From: Pseudarthrobacter cellobiosi
Lineage (GTDB): Bacteria; Actinomycetota; Actinomycetes; Actinomycetales; Micrococcaceae
Reading direction: 5' to 3'
Assembly (NCBI RefSeq): GCF_023913755.1
Contig: NZ_JAMXBJ010000037.1
Span: 14,805 to 78,804 of the forward strand
DNA: 64,000 nt
Shown here: positions 46,565 through 54,898 of the stretch, one piece after another
How positions within the stretch are numbered: the first letter of the stretch is position 1
Layout: each line of letters starts with the position of its first letter
Program-made: the position numbers and the translations under genes
Notes under the pieces: generated by a model
Seen by the model: the letters and a program-made list of their open reading frames with translations, nothing else
Told to the model about the DNA's origin: nothing
The model's database searches: none

Positions 46565-46870
46565 ATGCCTTCGTTCCAGACCCGCCTGAAAATCACCGGA
46601 CTGAAACCTGGCAACCCGCCGGAAGCCGTGATGGCCGCCGCGGTCGAGGCATTGGAGACCCGTCACCATGTGGAATCCAACCAGATCGAACTTTCCGCCG
46701 GCGTCCCCCAACTGAACCTCCGATTCCTTGTGGAGGCGACCGAATACGGCGGTGAGAACCAGCAGGCGCGCGAATCGGCAGCGATGATGCGCGACGCCGT
46801 GGAACGCGTTGCGCTCACCGGCGCACTGACGGTGCTCCGCCGCAACCGCGGCCGCTGGGCGCCTGTCTAG
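46565..46870 (+). CDS. Small conserved hypothetical protein
   Basis: This 101-residue soluble protein (MPSFQTRLKITGLKPGNPPE) has an alpha/beta layout with strand IELSAGVPQLNLRFLVEATE. No motif points to a function. The ATG follows TTAGGGTTGACGC without a clear ribosome site, so translation may be leaderless. It ends 15 bases before the convergent DedA gene. Confidence 0.65.
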   Translation: MPSFQTRLKITGLKPGNPPEAVMAAAVEALETRHHVESNQIELSAGVPQLNLRFLVEATEYGGENQQARESAAMMRDAVERVALTGALTVLRRNRGRWAPV

Positions 46871-46885
46871 CTCACTCGCCCTAGC

Positions 46886-47503
46886 TCACTCGCCGGGTGC
46901 GGGCTCGTCCACCGGTGAGCGCGTGCCGCGCCGGCGGGTGACAATGATGCCGACGACGGCGCCGATCACCAGGCCCAGCACCACGCCTATCAGCGAACTC
47001 GCCCAGAACGGCAGCTTGGTTGCCGATCCCGTGAAGTAGCCCAGGCCCACCAGCCAGCTGGCCCAGAGGACCGCGCCGAGGCCGGCGCACAGGCTGAAAC
47101 CCCGGGCCGAAACGTCGGCGATGCCCGAAGCCGCCGACGTCGCCAACCGCCCGCCGGGGATGAAGCGGGCGCCGATGATGGTTCCGTAGGTGGAGGAGCG
47201 GCCGGCCTTGGCGATGGCCGCATGGATGCCGTGGTGGACTTTCCGGCCCCAGCGCCAGCGGTCCAGGACGTGGCTGAGCCGGCGCTTGAAGAGCTGGAAT
47301 ACCACCATATCGCCGACCCAGGAGGCCACCGCGGACAGTGCCCCCACCAGGAAGACGTTGGCCCGGCCGTCGGCCGAGAGGGCGCCGCCGGTGATCACCA
47401 CCATCTCTGAGGGGATGGGCGGGAAGATGGCATCGCCGAGGACCACGGGGATGATCCAGAAGTAGATCGCCGCCCCCCAGCTGTCCGCGTTCCCAAAGTC
47501 CAT
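46886..47503 (-). CDS. DedA/SNARE-associated membrane protein
   Basis: This 205-residue protein has about five membrane segments and the DedA hallmarks FPPIPSEMVVITGGALSADG and GARFIPGGRLATSAASG (the F-I-P-G-x-R motif). DedA proteins act as lipid scramblases or transporters for envelope lipids and affect pH and antibiotic tolerance. The ATG at MDFGNADSW is chosen; a GTG 15 bases upstream (VRYFVAMDF) is possible. Confidence 0.85.
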   Translation of the reverse strand: MDFGNADSWGAAIYFWIIPVVLGDAIFPPIPSEMVVITGGALSADGRANVFLVGALSAVASWVGDMVVFQLFKRRLSHVLDRWRWGRKVHHGIHAAIAKAGRSSTYGTIIGARFIPGGRLATSAASGIADVSARGFSLCAGLGAVLWASWLVGLGYFTGSATKLPFWASSLIGVVLGLVIGAVVGIIVTRRRGTRSPVDEPAPGE

Positions 47504-47591
47504 GGCCACAAAGTACCGCACTTTTGCGCGGCAGCACGGCCTGAGGCGGCCGGGGGCACGGACTCGCCGGGCGTTGGGTTCAGCGAGTGCC

Positions 47592-48269
47592 TCAGTACCC
47601 GGTGCCGATGTTCCGGCGGCGTGGACGTGGGGCTCCGCCGGGAACTTCCCTGGGGACGTGGCTGAGGTGCCGGGCCGCGAGGAAATACCAGTACGGCCAG
47701 GCGACCCACGCTGTGGCGCCAAAGGCTATTCCCGCCCCGCCGATGCCCCAGCGGATCCAGGCCGGCGCCTGTTCCACCGCGGTCAGCGCCGCCAGGGGCA
47801 ACGCCACCACCAAGGCGCCGCCAATGAACTGTCCCAGCTTCGCGAGATCCCGGGGATAGCTGCCCCTCGTGAGCAGTGCCCGGTGGGCCAGCAGGAACCA
47901 GCCGGCCTGGACCATCATTGCCCCCACCGAGATGCCAGTGGACACCGTGAAATCGAGCTTCTTCGCGACCAGGAGAAACGAGCTTGCTGACCCTGCGCCG
48001 CTGGCCGCGATCACCAGCCATTTGGCGGCCTCGGAGCCGGGTGTGCGGCGCAGGCGCCGGTGAACCTGGACGATCACCGGGATGATCACCAACTGGAAGA
48101 CGCCGCCGGTGGCATCGTTGATGGTGCCGAAGACGTAGGGTCCGTTCTTTGGCACTTCGATGGCGTACATGGCGCCCAGTGATGCCACGCCTACGACGCC
48201 CACGCCGGCGGCCGCGTAGGCGAACTTGGCCGCCGTGCGGTCTCCGGGGATTTCGATGAGGGTATCCAT
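47592..48269 (-). CDS. Polytopic membrane protein of unknown function
   Basis: This 225-residue protein has about six hydrophobic segments, for example FAYAAAGVGVVGVASLGAMY (residues 16-35) and FQLVIIPVIVQV, ending in a basic tail PRPRRRNIGTGY. No family was recognised. It lies just upstream of the DedA gene on the same strand (gap about 90 bases). The start ATG is preceded by GAGGAATCATC. Confidence 0.65.
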   Translation of the reverse strand: MDTLIEIPGDRTAAKFAYAAAGVGVVGVASLGAMYAIEVPKNGPYVFGTINDATGGVFQLVIIPVIVQVHRRLRRTPGSEAAKWLVIAASGAGSASSFLLVAKKLDFTVSTGISVGAMMVQAGWFLLAHRALLTRGSYPRDLAKLGQFIGGALVVALPLAALTAVEQAPAWIRWGIGGAGIAFGATAWVAWPYWYFLAARHLSHVPREVPGGAPRPRRRNIGTGY

Positions 48270-48853
48270 GATGATTCCTCGCTCAGTGCGGATGCTTGAT
48301 CAGTGCGGATGGAACGCGGACACAAGCTCGCTCAGCTGGCTTGAGGGCAGAACAACAAGTTCGCCCTCCAATCGGCTGGCAAACACAACACGCGATACCC
48401 CCAGATAACCATCGTGGCACTGGGGCGCATCATGTCAAGTCAATTTAGTAACAGGGATTCTTGAGGTTTATATACCGGCAATAAGTCCACATACTGGTCA
48501 ATCAGCATGGCGCCGGGTGTCATTCAAGAAGGGCCTGCCGGCATCAACTCACCCGCTCAGGAAACTGCCGGCTACGCGCTGGCAGTGCTTTCTGAGGCAT
48601 TCAGCACATCCAGCCCACGCTGCACAGCCCCGATGCTTTCTTCGGCATCGCCGGCCGTCTCCACGATTTCCTGGTCCTGGTCCTGGTCCTGGTCCGTGCC
48701 CGGATGACTGGAGATCAGGCGTGCCCGTACGCGATGGTTCTGGGCAGGGCCTCATCCAGGGCGCCTCCGTCCACCCGCGAGGCCTGGTTGCGTGCCTCGG
48801 CTGCCGTGATGCGGGGCCTATGAGCCGCACCCCGTAGGTGGGAAACTGGCGGC
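48270..48853. other. 584-base stretch without a convincing gene
   Basis: Short open frames here lack start signals and codon bias. It holds an AT-richer segment (48429-48507) that may contain the promoters of the flanking divergent genes and, at 48669-48692, four tandem TCCTGG units. I see nothing else. Confidence 0.5.
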
Positions 48854-49387
48854 ATGCGGATCACCATCCTCCAAGGCGATATCACCACCCGCACCGTTGA
48901 CGCGATCGTGAATGCGGCCAACTCAGCGTTGCTGGGCGGCGGCGGTGTGGACGGGGCCATCCACAGGGCCGCCGGGCCGGAACTGCTGGCCGCCTGCCGC
49001 GAACTGCGCGAAACGGACCTGCCGCACGGGCTGGCGCCCGGAGCCGCCGTCGCCACGCCTGGATTCCGGCTGCCGGCACGCTGGGTCATCCACACCGTAG
49101 GGCCCAACCGGCATGCCGGCCAGACCAACCCGGCGCTGCTGGTTTCCTGCTTCAGCGAAAGCCTGCGGCTGGCGGATTCGCTGGGCGCGGCTTCCATCGG
49201 ATTCCCGGCGGTGGGCGGGGGAGTGTACGGCTGGGACGGGCGCCAGGTGGCGGAGGCCGCGTACGACGCCGTCACAGGGTTTGGTGCCTCGCATCCGTCC
49301 AGCGCGCTCGAGTTGGCGGAGTTTGTGCTGTTCAGCCCCGAGATGGAGCAGGCCTTCAAGACCGTGTTTGATCAGCGCGGTGTTTGA
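48854..49387 (+). CDS. Macrodomain protein (O-acetyl-ADP-ribose deacetylase-like)
   Basis: This 177-residue protein is a single macrodomain: ITILQGDITTRTVDAIVNAA, then NSALLGGGGVDGAIHRAAGP, and SIGFPAVGGGVYGWD. These match the MacroD-type ADP-ribose pocket with the catalytic Asn and Asp, so it probably removes ADP-ribose or acetyl-ADP-ribose. Its stop overlaps the convergent pseudouridine synthase gene by 16 bases. Confidence 0.93.
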   Translation: MRITILQGDITTRTVDAIVNAANSALLGGGGVDGAIHRAAGPELLAACRELRETDLPHGLAPGAAVATPGFRLPARWVIHTVGPNRHAGQTNPALLVSCFSESLRLADSLGAASIGFPAVGGGVYGWDGRQVAEAAYDAVTGFGASHPSSALELAEFVLFSPEMEQAFKTVFDQRGV

Positions 49388-50379
49388 GTAGCCTCGCTCA
49401 GGTGGAGCCCGCTGCGGTACTCCACGGGCTTCTTGCTGATGGGGTCCACAAAGCGGATGCCGCGTGCCAGGAGCTGCAGTGGCTTGGAGTAGTCGTCCGG
49501 GGCCTTGTCCAGCAGGTCCGGATAAAAAGCGTCGTTCACGATGCCCAGGCCCAGCGAGGCCATGTGCACCCTCAGCTGGTGCGTTTTTCCGGAGTGCGGC
49601 TCCAGCCGGTAGCGCGCCAGGCGGGCTGGGTTGGTTTCGGCGCCGGTGCCAGCGGCAGGGGTGCCAGGCACGCGGGTGCCAGCGGCACCTGCTGAAGTGC
49701 CGCCGTCGAACGTTTCCAGCCGTTCGATCCGGGTCTCCGCGTTCGGCTCGCCCTCGATCACTTCGGCCAGCAGGTAGCTGCGGGATTTGGTCATCCGGTT
49801 CCGGACCACCACGGGGAATTTGACGGCAGCGTGGCCGGCGGCGGGCTCCGCGGCGGAGACGCACTCGTATTCCTTCTGCACCTGCCGCTTCTCGAAGAGC
49901 ACTTGGTAATTTCCGCGCGTTTCGGGATTGGTGGACAGCAGCAGCACGCCGGCGGTCATCCGGTCCAGGCGGTGCATGGGGATCAGGTCCGGCAGGCTGA
50001 GCTGGTTCCGGAGCCGAACGAGGGCCGATTCCTGGATGTAGGTGCCGCCGGGGGTGGTGGGCAGGAAGTGCGGCTTGTCCACCACGAGGAGGTGGTCGTC
50101 CTGGTGCAGGATGCTGATTTCCACCGGGATACGGGTCTCCGGCGGCAATGAGCGGTAGTACCAGATGAAGGTGTGGTCCTCGAGCCTGGTGGCCCTGTCC
50201 AGGGCGACGCCGCCCTCGCCGACGATCTCGCCGGCGTCGAACCTGTCCTCGATGCCCTGCGGATCGATGTGGCCCCAGCGGTGCATCATGTAGTCCATCG
50301 CGGTGGTCCACGGCCCCTCGTCCGGGAGGCGCAGGCGGGTGGCGTTGACGCCTTCGCGCACGGGGAGGGGGGATTGCAT
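49372..50379 (-). CDS. RluA-family RNA pseudouridine synthase
   Basis: This 335-residue enzyme converts uridine to pseudouridine in rRNA or tRNA. The catalytic Asp lies in MHRLDRMTAGVLLLS, and HSGKTHQLRVHMASLGL is the usual C-terminal motif; a lid insertion of about 30 residues (GGTSAGAAGTRVPGTPAAGT) is low complexity. The target uridine cannot be inferred. Start at ATG 50379; no strong ribosome site is seen. Confidence 0.9.
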   Translation of the reverse strand: MQSPLPVREGVNATRLRLPDEGPWTTAMDYMMHRWGHIDPQGIEDRFDAGEIVGEGGVALDRATRLEDHTFIWYYRSLPPETRIPVEISILHQDDHLLVVDKPHFLPTTPGGTYIQESALVRLRNQLSLPDLIPMHRLDRMTAGVLLLSTNPETRGNYQVLFEKRQVQKEYECVSAAEPAAGHAAVKFPVVVRNRMTKSRSYLLAEVIEGEPNAETRIERLETFDGGTSAGAAGTRVPGTPAAGTGAETNPARLARYRLEPHSGKTHQLRVHMASLGLGIVNDAFYPDLLDKAPDDYSKPLQLLARGIRFVDPISKKPVEYRSGLHLSEATQTPR

Positions 50380-50471
50380 CACCGGTCCATTCTACTTTGC
50401 CGGTTCCTTTGGCCTCACCTCGCCCCGCCCCCCCAGCCCGCGCCCGCCCCCCAGCCCGCGCCCGTTTAGAC

Positions 50472-50519
50472 GGTTCCCTGCGCACTCGATGGTTGGACCC
50501 ATCGATTGGGCAGGGAACC
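50472..50519. repeat. Family C palindromic element, copy 2
   Basis: Arms 50472-50492 and 50499-50519 match at 19 of 21 positions around TTGGAC. GGTTCCCTGC and GCAGGGAACCATCGAA are shared exactly with copy 1 (28096-28163). Unlike most copies it lies between divergent genes, upstream of the ArsR promoter. Confidence 0.82.
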
Positions 50520-50571
50520 ATCGAATCGGAGCACGATTCCGGCGATCTCGGCACCGACGGAAAAAAAGTTC

Positions 50572-50608
50572 TTGACAATAAAAGTTGTCGGTTGGCAGGA
50601 TGGAAGCA
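50572..50608 (+). promoter_or_regulatory. Candidate leaderless promoter with overlapping operator of the ArsR gene
   Basis: TTGACA (50572-50577) and CAGGAT (50596-50601) are spaced 18 bases, and the ATG (50608) lies seven bases after the -10, as expected for a leaderless mRNA. GACAA (50574-50578) and TTGTC (50585-50589) form an inverted repeat over the promoter, a likely autorepression site. Confidence 0.5.
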
Positions 50609-51285
50609 TGTTGGACATCGAAGTGATCGAGGACCCGGCCGCGGCGGAAGCGTCGCTGGACCCGATCCGGACCCGCATCCTCCGGGAGCTCGCGGAGCCC
50701 GGGTCGGCCACGCAGCTTGCCGCCAAGGTAGGCCTGCCGCGGCAGAAGGTCAACTACCACCTCAAGGCCCTCGAGCGGCACGGGCTGGTAGAACTCGTGG
50801 AGGAGCGGCGCAAGGGGAACGTCACCGAGCGTGTCCTCCAGGCGACGGCGGCCTCCTACCTGATTTCTCCGGTGGCCCTCGCATCGGTGGCACCGGATCC
50901 GCACCGGTTCTCGGACCGGTTCTCGGCCTTCTGGCTGCTGGCGCTCGCGGGCCGGATGGTCCAGGAGGTGGGGAAGCTGATCGCGGGAGCCGCGGCCGCG
51001 AGGCAGAAGCTGGCCACCTTCGCGATCGACGGCGAGATCACCTTCCGGACGGCCGCGGACCGGGCCGCGTTTGCCGAGGAACTCGGCGTCGCCGTGACCC
51101 GCCTGGTGGACAAATATCACGACGGCGGCGCGGCCGTCGGCCCGGGCGGCACCCCGGCGGGCGGCTCGCCCCCAAATGGCACTTCGGCGGGGGGCGGACG
51201 AAAGCACCGGCTCGTCGTCGCTCTTCACCCCGTTCTCAAAACCCCCATCAAACCCCTCTCAGCGAAGGAGCAGGACAATGACTGA
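50608..51285 (+). CDS. ArsR-type winged-helix regulator
   Basis: This 225-residue regulator has an ArsR-like winged helix (SATQLAAKVGLPRQKVNYHL, residues about 33-52) and a helical C-terminal part that ends in a Gly/Pro-rich tail (about 178-205). It overlaps the following SRPBCC gene by eight bases, a very common ArsR-AHSA1 pairing in actinobacteria. It probably represses this operon in response to a small molecule. Start at MLDIEVIED; a longer in-frame upstream reading exists but passes through the promoter. Confidence 0.88.
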   Translation: MLDIEVIEDPAAAEASLDPIRTRILRELAEPGSATQLAAKVGLPRQKVNYHLKALERHGLVELVEERRKGNVTERVLQATAASYLISPVALASVAPDPHRFSDRFSAFWLLALAGRMVQEVGKLIAGAAAARQKLATFAIDGEITFRTAADRAAFAEELGVAVTRLVDKYHDGGAAVGPGGTPAGGSPPNGTSAGGGRKHRLVVALHPVLKTPIKPLSAKEQDND

Positions 51286-51970
51286 CAACCGTGAATTTGA
51301 GATCGTGTACGACACCGAACTGCCCGGCACGCCCGAGCGTGTCTGGGAAGCCGTGACAAGTGGAACGCCGGCGTGGATGTTCCCCACGGACCAGTGGCCG
51401 GACGTCAAGACCGTGCAGGAGCATCCCACGCATCTCGTCTCCCGGATGGACGGCCCGGATGGCTGGTTCAACCAGCTGGAGCACATCCTGGAGCCGCTCG
51501 ACGGCGGCCGCGCCCGGCTGCACTATGTCCACAGCGGGATCTTCGCCGACAACTGGGACGAGCAGTACGACGGCGCCAGCAAGCACACGGCGTTCTACCT
51601 GCACACGCTCGGCCAGTACCTGCAGCACTTTGACGGCAAGCCGGTCGTGTTTACGGACATCCAGTCTCCGGCAGCGTCGCAGACCCCGGACGGTTTCGAC
51701 CACCTGAAGAAAGCTATGGGTGTGGATTCTGCGGCGCAGGGTTCCGCTGTTGAGCTGGAGCTCGACGGCGTGGGGCGGCTGTCCGGGGAAGTGGACTTCT
51801 CCAACAAGCACTTCCTGGGCCTGCGGACGTCGGATGCGATGTACCGGTTCTTCGGCCGCAACGCATTCGGCGCGCCGGTGGGTATGACTGTGCACGACTT
51901 CAGCGGCAGCGGTGACTCTTCAACGACCGCCGAGGCCTGGAGCGGCTTCCTCGAAAAGGTCTACGCGTAA
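51278..51970 (+). CDS. AHSA1-type SRPBCC protein
   Basis: This 230-residue START-like protein opens FEIVYDTELPGTPERVWEAV and has WMFPTDQWPDVK, the ligand-pocket region of AHSA1-related proteins. It is paired with the ArsR regulator (start overlaps the regulator's stop, AAGGAG upstream). A role in sequestering or modifying a small hydrophobic compound is likely but unproven. It is followed by palindrome E. Confidence 0.88.
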   Translation: MTDNREFEIVYDTELPGTPERVWEAVTSGTPAWMFPTDQWPDVKTVQEHPTHLVSRMDGPDGWFNQLEHILEPLDGGRARLHYVHSGIFADNWDEQYDGASKHTAFYLHTLGQYLQHFDGKPVVFTDIQSPAASQTPDGFDHLKKAMGVDSAAQGSAVELELDGVGRLSGEVDFSNKHFLGLRTSDAMYRFFGRNAFGAPVGMTVHDFSGSGDSSTTAEAWSGFLEKVYA

Positions 51971-52002
51971 GGGCTCCTGAGCCCGGCACCCGAATATCGA
52001 CT

Positions 52003-52052
52003 CGCACATTATCTGGCGCACTGGGAAATCCACCTGCGTCAGATAATTTGCG
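52003..52052. repeat. Palindromic element E
   Basis: CGCACATTATCTGGCGCA (52003-52020) pairs with TGCGTCAGATAATTTGCG (52035-52052) at 16 of 18 positions. It lies between convergent genes. Its CAGATAAT core also appears in family B copy 2 (23729-23736). Confidence 0.75.
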
Positions 52053-52112
52053 CGTCGCGGGCGGATCGGCGCGTCGGGAAAGTCCGCACGGGCGCTCGCG
52101 AATGCAGCGGGG

Positions 52113-52697
52113 TCAGGCGGCCCAGCCGCGGGCGACGGCGTCGAGGGCTGCGTTGTATGCGGCAGCCCAGTCTGCGTCCGGCGGGCCCACCTGGGCCAGT
52201 TCCAGGCTCACGAGGCCGTGGACCTGCCCCCAGATTGCGACGGCGACCATTTCCACGGGTGCCTGCAGTATAGTGCCCGCGGACTGGGCGGAGGCCACTG
52301 CTTCCATCAGAGGCTCCATGGCATCGGCGGCAGCATCGGGGCTTGGCTGGCAATCGACGTAGGCGGCCAGCGCGCCACCGAACATAAGCCGGTAGAGTGC
52401 CCGATGCTCCAGCGCCCAGGTCCGGTAGGCCGCGCCGAGTCCCCGAAGTCCGCCAGGGGCCGCGGCGACCTGTGAGTCGCGGAAGGACCGAAATCCGTCG
52501 TCCACGACGGCCGTCAGGAGCTGGGATTTTCCGCCGAACAGCGAGTAGACGGCCGTTGTGGACGTTCCGGCCGCCGCTGCCACGTCCCGCAGATTCACGC
52601 GTGCGGGACCGTCGCGGTCCACCAGGTCGGCCGTAACGGCCAGCAGGCCCTGCCTGAGGGAATCGTTATGCACTACGGGTCTTGCCATGGAGTCCAT
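52113..52697 (-). CDS. TetR-family regulator
   Basis: This 194-residue repressor has the TetR motif VNLRDVAAAAGTSTTAVYSL (about residues 34-53) and a TetR-type C-terminal ligand domain. The start is the ATG at 52697 or the in-frame ATG at 52688 (MARPVV); there is almost no leader. It is divergent from the DUF4188 gene, and three copies of a 12-base operator motif lie in the gap, one touching its start codon, so autorepression is very likely. Confidence 0.9.
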   Translation of the reverse strand: MDSMARPVVHNDSLRQGLLAVTADLVDRDGPARVNLRDVAAAAGTSTTAVYSLFGGKSQLLTAVVDDGFRSFRDSQVAAAPGGLRGLGAAYRTWALEHRALYRLMFGGALAAYVDCQPSPDAAADAMEPLMEAVASAQSAGTILQAPVEMVAVAIWGQVHGLVSLELAQVGPPDADWAAAYNAALDAVARGWAA

Positions 52698-52736
52698 TGT
52701 TTCATAACCTTGTTTCGTAACGTTGTTATGAAACAA
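52697..52736. promoter_or_regulatory. TetR operator cluster
   Basis: TTGTTTCATAAC (52697-52708), TTGTTTCGTAAC (52710-52721) and the inverted copy GTTATGAAACAA (52725-52736) form two overlapping palindromes between divergent genes. The inner pair GTTTCGTAAC-gtt-GTTATGAAAC is a typical TetR operator with a three-base centre. Confidence 0.75.
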
Positions 52737-52767
52737 GGTCATGAAACCGCGAACCGAAGGAGTTCCC

Positions 52768-53271
52768 ATGGCGCAGAAAGTATTTCCGGGCCGGTACACC
52801 GCTGACCCGGGCCGCGAATCAGTCACCGTCTTCCTGATCGGCATGCGGGCGAACCGATGGTGGAAGATCGGGACTGTCGGCAAGGTGGCTGCCGCCATGC
52901 CGAGGATGCTCCAGCACCTGGCCGCCGACCCCACGGCAGGAATGCTCGGCTGTGAGCAGTGGTTCGGGCGCACCACCATCCTGCTCAGCTACTGGGAGAG
53001 CCCCGAGCACCTGCGGAAGTTCGCCGCGGACCGGGAGTCCCCGCACCTGGAACCGTGGCGACGATTTATGAAGGAACTCTCCGGGACAGGGGACGTCGGC
53101 GTCTGGCATGAGACGTACCAGGTGCCGGCCGGCGGGATCGAGGTTGTCTACAACGGGATGCCGGAGTTTGGGCTGGCCAAGGCGACGGCTCATGTCCCGG
53201 TCGGGGCCGGGACCAATACGGCCAAGCAGCGGATGGGCCGGCCCGCAGGCCGCGGTGCCAGCGGCAGCTGA
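52768..53271 (+). CDS. DUF4188-family protein (monooxygenase-like dimeric alpha/beta barrel)
   Basis: This 167-residue protein opens MAQKVFPGRYTADPGRESVT and has VFLIGMRANRWWKIGTVGKV and LSYWESPEHLRKFAADRESP, typical of DUF4188, which resembles antibiotic biosynthesis monooxygenases. Divergent TetR control suggests a response to a xenobiotic or metabolite. Start at 52768 is chosen for GAAGGAG six bases upstream. Confidence 0.85.
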   Translation: MAQKVFPGRYTADPGRESVTVFLIGMRANRWWKIGTVGKVAAAMPRMLQHLAADPTAGMLGCEQWFGRTTILLSYWESPEHLRKFAADRESPHLEPWRRFMKELSGTGDVGVWHETYQVPAGGIEVVYNGMPEFGLAKATAHVPVGAGTNTAKQRMGRPAGRGASGS

Positions 53272-53288
53272 TCCCGAAAGCCCACCCG

Positions 53289-54836
53289 TCACGCGATAGC
53301 CAGGGCCGGCGCGTTCTTCAGGGTCCGGCGGAGCTGCGGGGCGGCGTCGAGCCGGTCCTGGGCTGAGCGCAGGGCCAGGACGGCGGTCTCCAGCTGGTCC
53401 GGCGGCAGAGTGAAAGGCACCCGGAGGTAGCGTTCGAACGCGCCGCCGATGCCAAACCGCGGCCCGGCGGCCAGCCGGATACCAAAGTCCGGAGCGATGA
53501 TCGTCAGCGCCGTGCTGACCGGTGCTGGCAGCCTGCACCAGACGGACAGTCCGCCGGCCGGGCGCGCCGTTTCCCAGTCCGGCAGGTGTCCGGCAAGGAG
53601 CTCCAGAAGTGCGGTGCGGTTGTCCCGGAGGGCGCTAAGCCGTGCGGGAAGCGGCTCGTCGAGTGCGCGGACCAGGTGGGCGGCCGCCAACTGTTCCATA
53701 AGCGGTCCGCCCAGATCCAGGGACGTCCGTGCCGCCGCAAAGCGCTGGATCATGGCTTCGGAGGCGCGGATCCAGCCTGTCCGAAGTCCGGCCCAGTGGG
53801 ATTTGCTGAGCGACCCGATGGTGACCACGGCGGGACTGAAGGCTGCCACGGGGCTGGTTTCGACGCCGTCGAGGTTCAGCTCGCGGAGGGTCTCGTCCAC
53901 CACCAGAACTGTCCCCGCCGCCGCGGCCGCCCGGACCAGTTGGCGGCGCTGGACATCGGGCATCAGCTGCCCGGTTGGGTTGTGGAAGTCCGGCACCACG
54001 TACGCCATCCTGGGACGCTGCTGTGTCATGGCGGCCTGCAGTGCGTGAATGTCCCAGACCAAGGGGGGTGGACCGCCGTCGGCCCTGCCGGTGCCTGAGC
54101 CATGGGCTGCGGTGAACGCCACCGGAATGGGCCGGCAACCGGCCGCGCGGATGGCATCGAGGGCGTTCGGGTAGCTGGGGTGTTCCACCAGCACCCTGTC
54201 CAGCCGGGCCGCCAAAGCGCGGATGATGATATTCAGGGCGTGCTGCGCGCCCGATGTCACCAGGATCTGTTCGGCAGTGGTCGGCACCCCGGCCGCCGTA
54301 TAGCGTGCCGCCACCGCCTCGCGCAGGGGGCGTAGCCCACTGGCGTCGTAGCCGAAGCCCGGCAGCAGTGCGGGAAGTTCGGTGAGGGCGGCCGCGAACG
54401 CGCGATGGACCACCTCGCCGCTGGCCGGCAGCGATGCGTAGGCGAGGTCAATCAGCCCCTCCGGTGCCGCGAGCCCCGGAGACGTTGTTCCGGGCGTCCG
54501 CCCCGCGGTTGTTAGGCCAGCGTCCGTGAGCACCGTGAGCACCGTGGTACCCAGGGGCGTCAGGCGCGGAATCCGGGTCCGGCCCCGGCTGCCTTGCCCG
54601 CTGCTGAGCAAACCCTGCCCGCGGAGGTGCCCGTAGGCAGCTGTCACAGTGGTGCGGCTGACGCCCAGCGCCTCAGACAGCGCCCGCTCGCTGGGCAGCG
54701 CCGTGTCCAGGGCAACCCTGCCGTCAAGGACCAGGAGGCGGACGACGTCGGCCAGCTCGCGGTAGGCGGGCGCGACACCGAGGTGCCACTCGCCCAGGAG
54801 ACGGGCCAGTGCGGACGGGTTCAGCGAAGGGGACAT
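53289..54836 (-). CDS. MocR-family regulator (GntR-aminotransferase fusion, YczR-like)
   Basis: This 515-residue protein joins a GntR winged helix (LPSERALSEALGVSRTTVTA, about residues 43-62) to an aminotransferase-like domain with the PLP lysine in TIGSLSKSHWAGLRTGW. MocR proteins sense PLP or amino compounds. It is divergent from a YczE-type membrane protein, the arrangement reported for YczR. Upstream, TTGAAT and GATACT spaced 16 bases end six bases before its ATG, so its mRNA may be leaderless. Confidence 0.92.
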   Translation of the reverse strand: MSPSLNPSALARLLGEWHLGVAPAYRELADVVRLLVLDGRVALDTALPSERALSEALGVSRTTVTAAYGHLRGQGLLSSGQGSRGRTRIPRLTPLGTTVLTVLTDAGLTTAGRTPGTTSPGLAAPEGLIDLAYASLPASGEVVHRAFAAALTELPALLPGFGYDASGLRPLREAVAARYTAAGVPTTAEQILVTSGAQHALNIIIRALAARLDRVLVEHPSYPNALDAIRAAGCRPIPVAFTAAHGSGTGRADGGPPPLVWDIHALQAAMTQQRPRMAYVVPDFHNPTGQLMPDVQRRQLVRAAAAAGTVLVVDETLRELNLDGVETSPVAAFSPAVVTIGSLSKSHWAGLRTGWIRASEAMIQRFAAARTSLDLGGPLMEQLAAAHLVRALDEPLPARLSALRDNRTALLELLAGHLPDWETARPAGGLSVWCRLPAPVSTALTIIAPDFGIRLAAGPRFGIGGAFERYLRVPFTLPPDQLETAVLALRSAQDRLDAAPQLRRTLKNAPALAIA

Positions 54837-54851
54837 GAGGCCAGTATCCCA

Positions 54852-54886
54852 GACTGGCTATGTAATTCAATGCCAGTTGTCTGGCA
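54852..54886. promoter_or_regulatory. Candidate MocR operator between mocR and yczE
   Basis: GACTGGC (54852-54858) and GTCTGGC (54879-54885) are direct repeats 27 bases apart, and TGCCAG (54871-54876) with CTGGCA (54881-54886) is a perfect inverted repeat. MocR regulators often use direct repeats. The sites overlap both divergent promoters. Confidence 0.55.
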
Positions 54887-54898
54887 GAGTTGTCGTTT

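Noticed and set aside
48669..48692. TCCTGG tandem repeat considered as CRISPR or regulatory array
   Set aside because: Six-base units without spacers; a simple slippage tract.
48507..48707. 66-codon frame in the gene-poor stretch
   Set aside because: The protein ends in a Ser-Trp repeat produced by the TCCTGG tandem repeat and there is no ribosome site.
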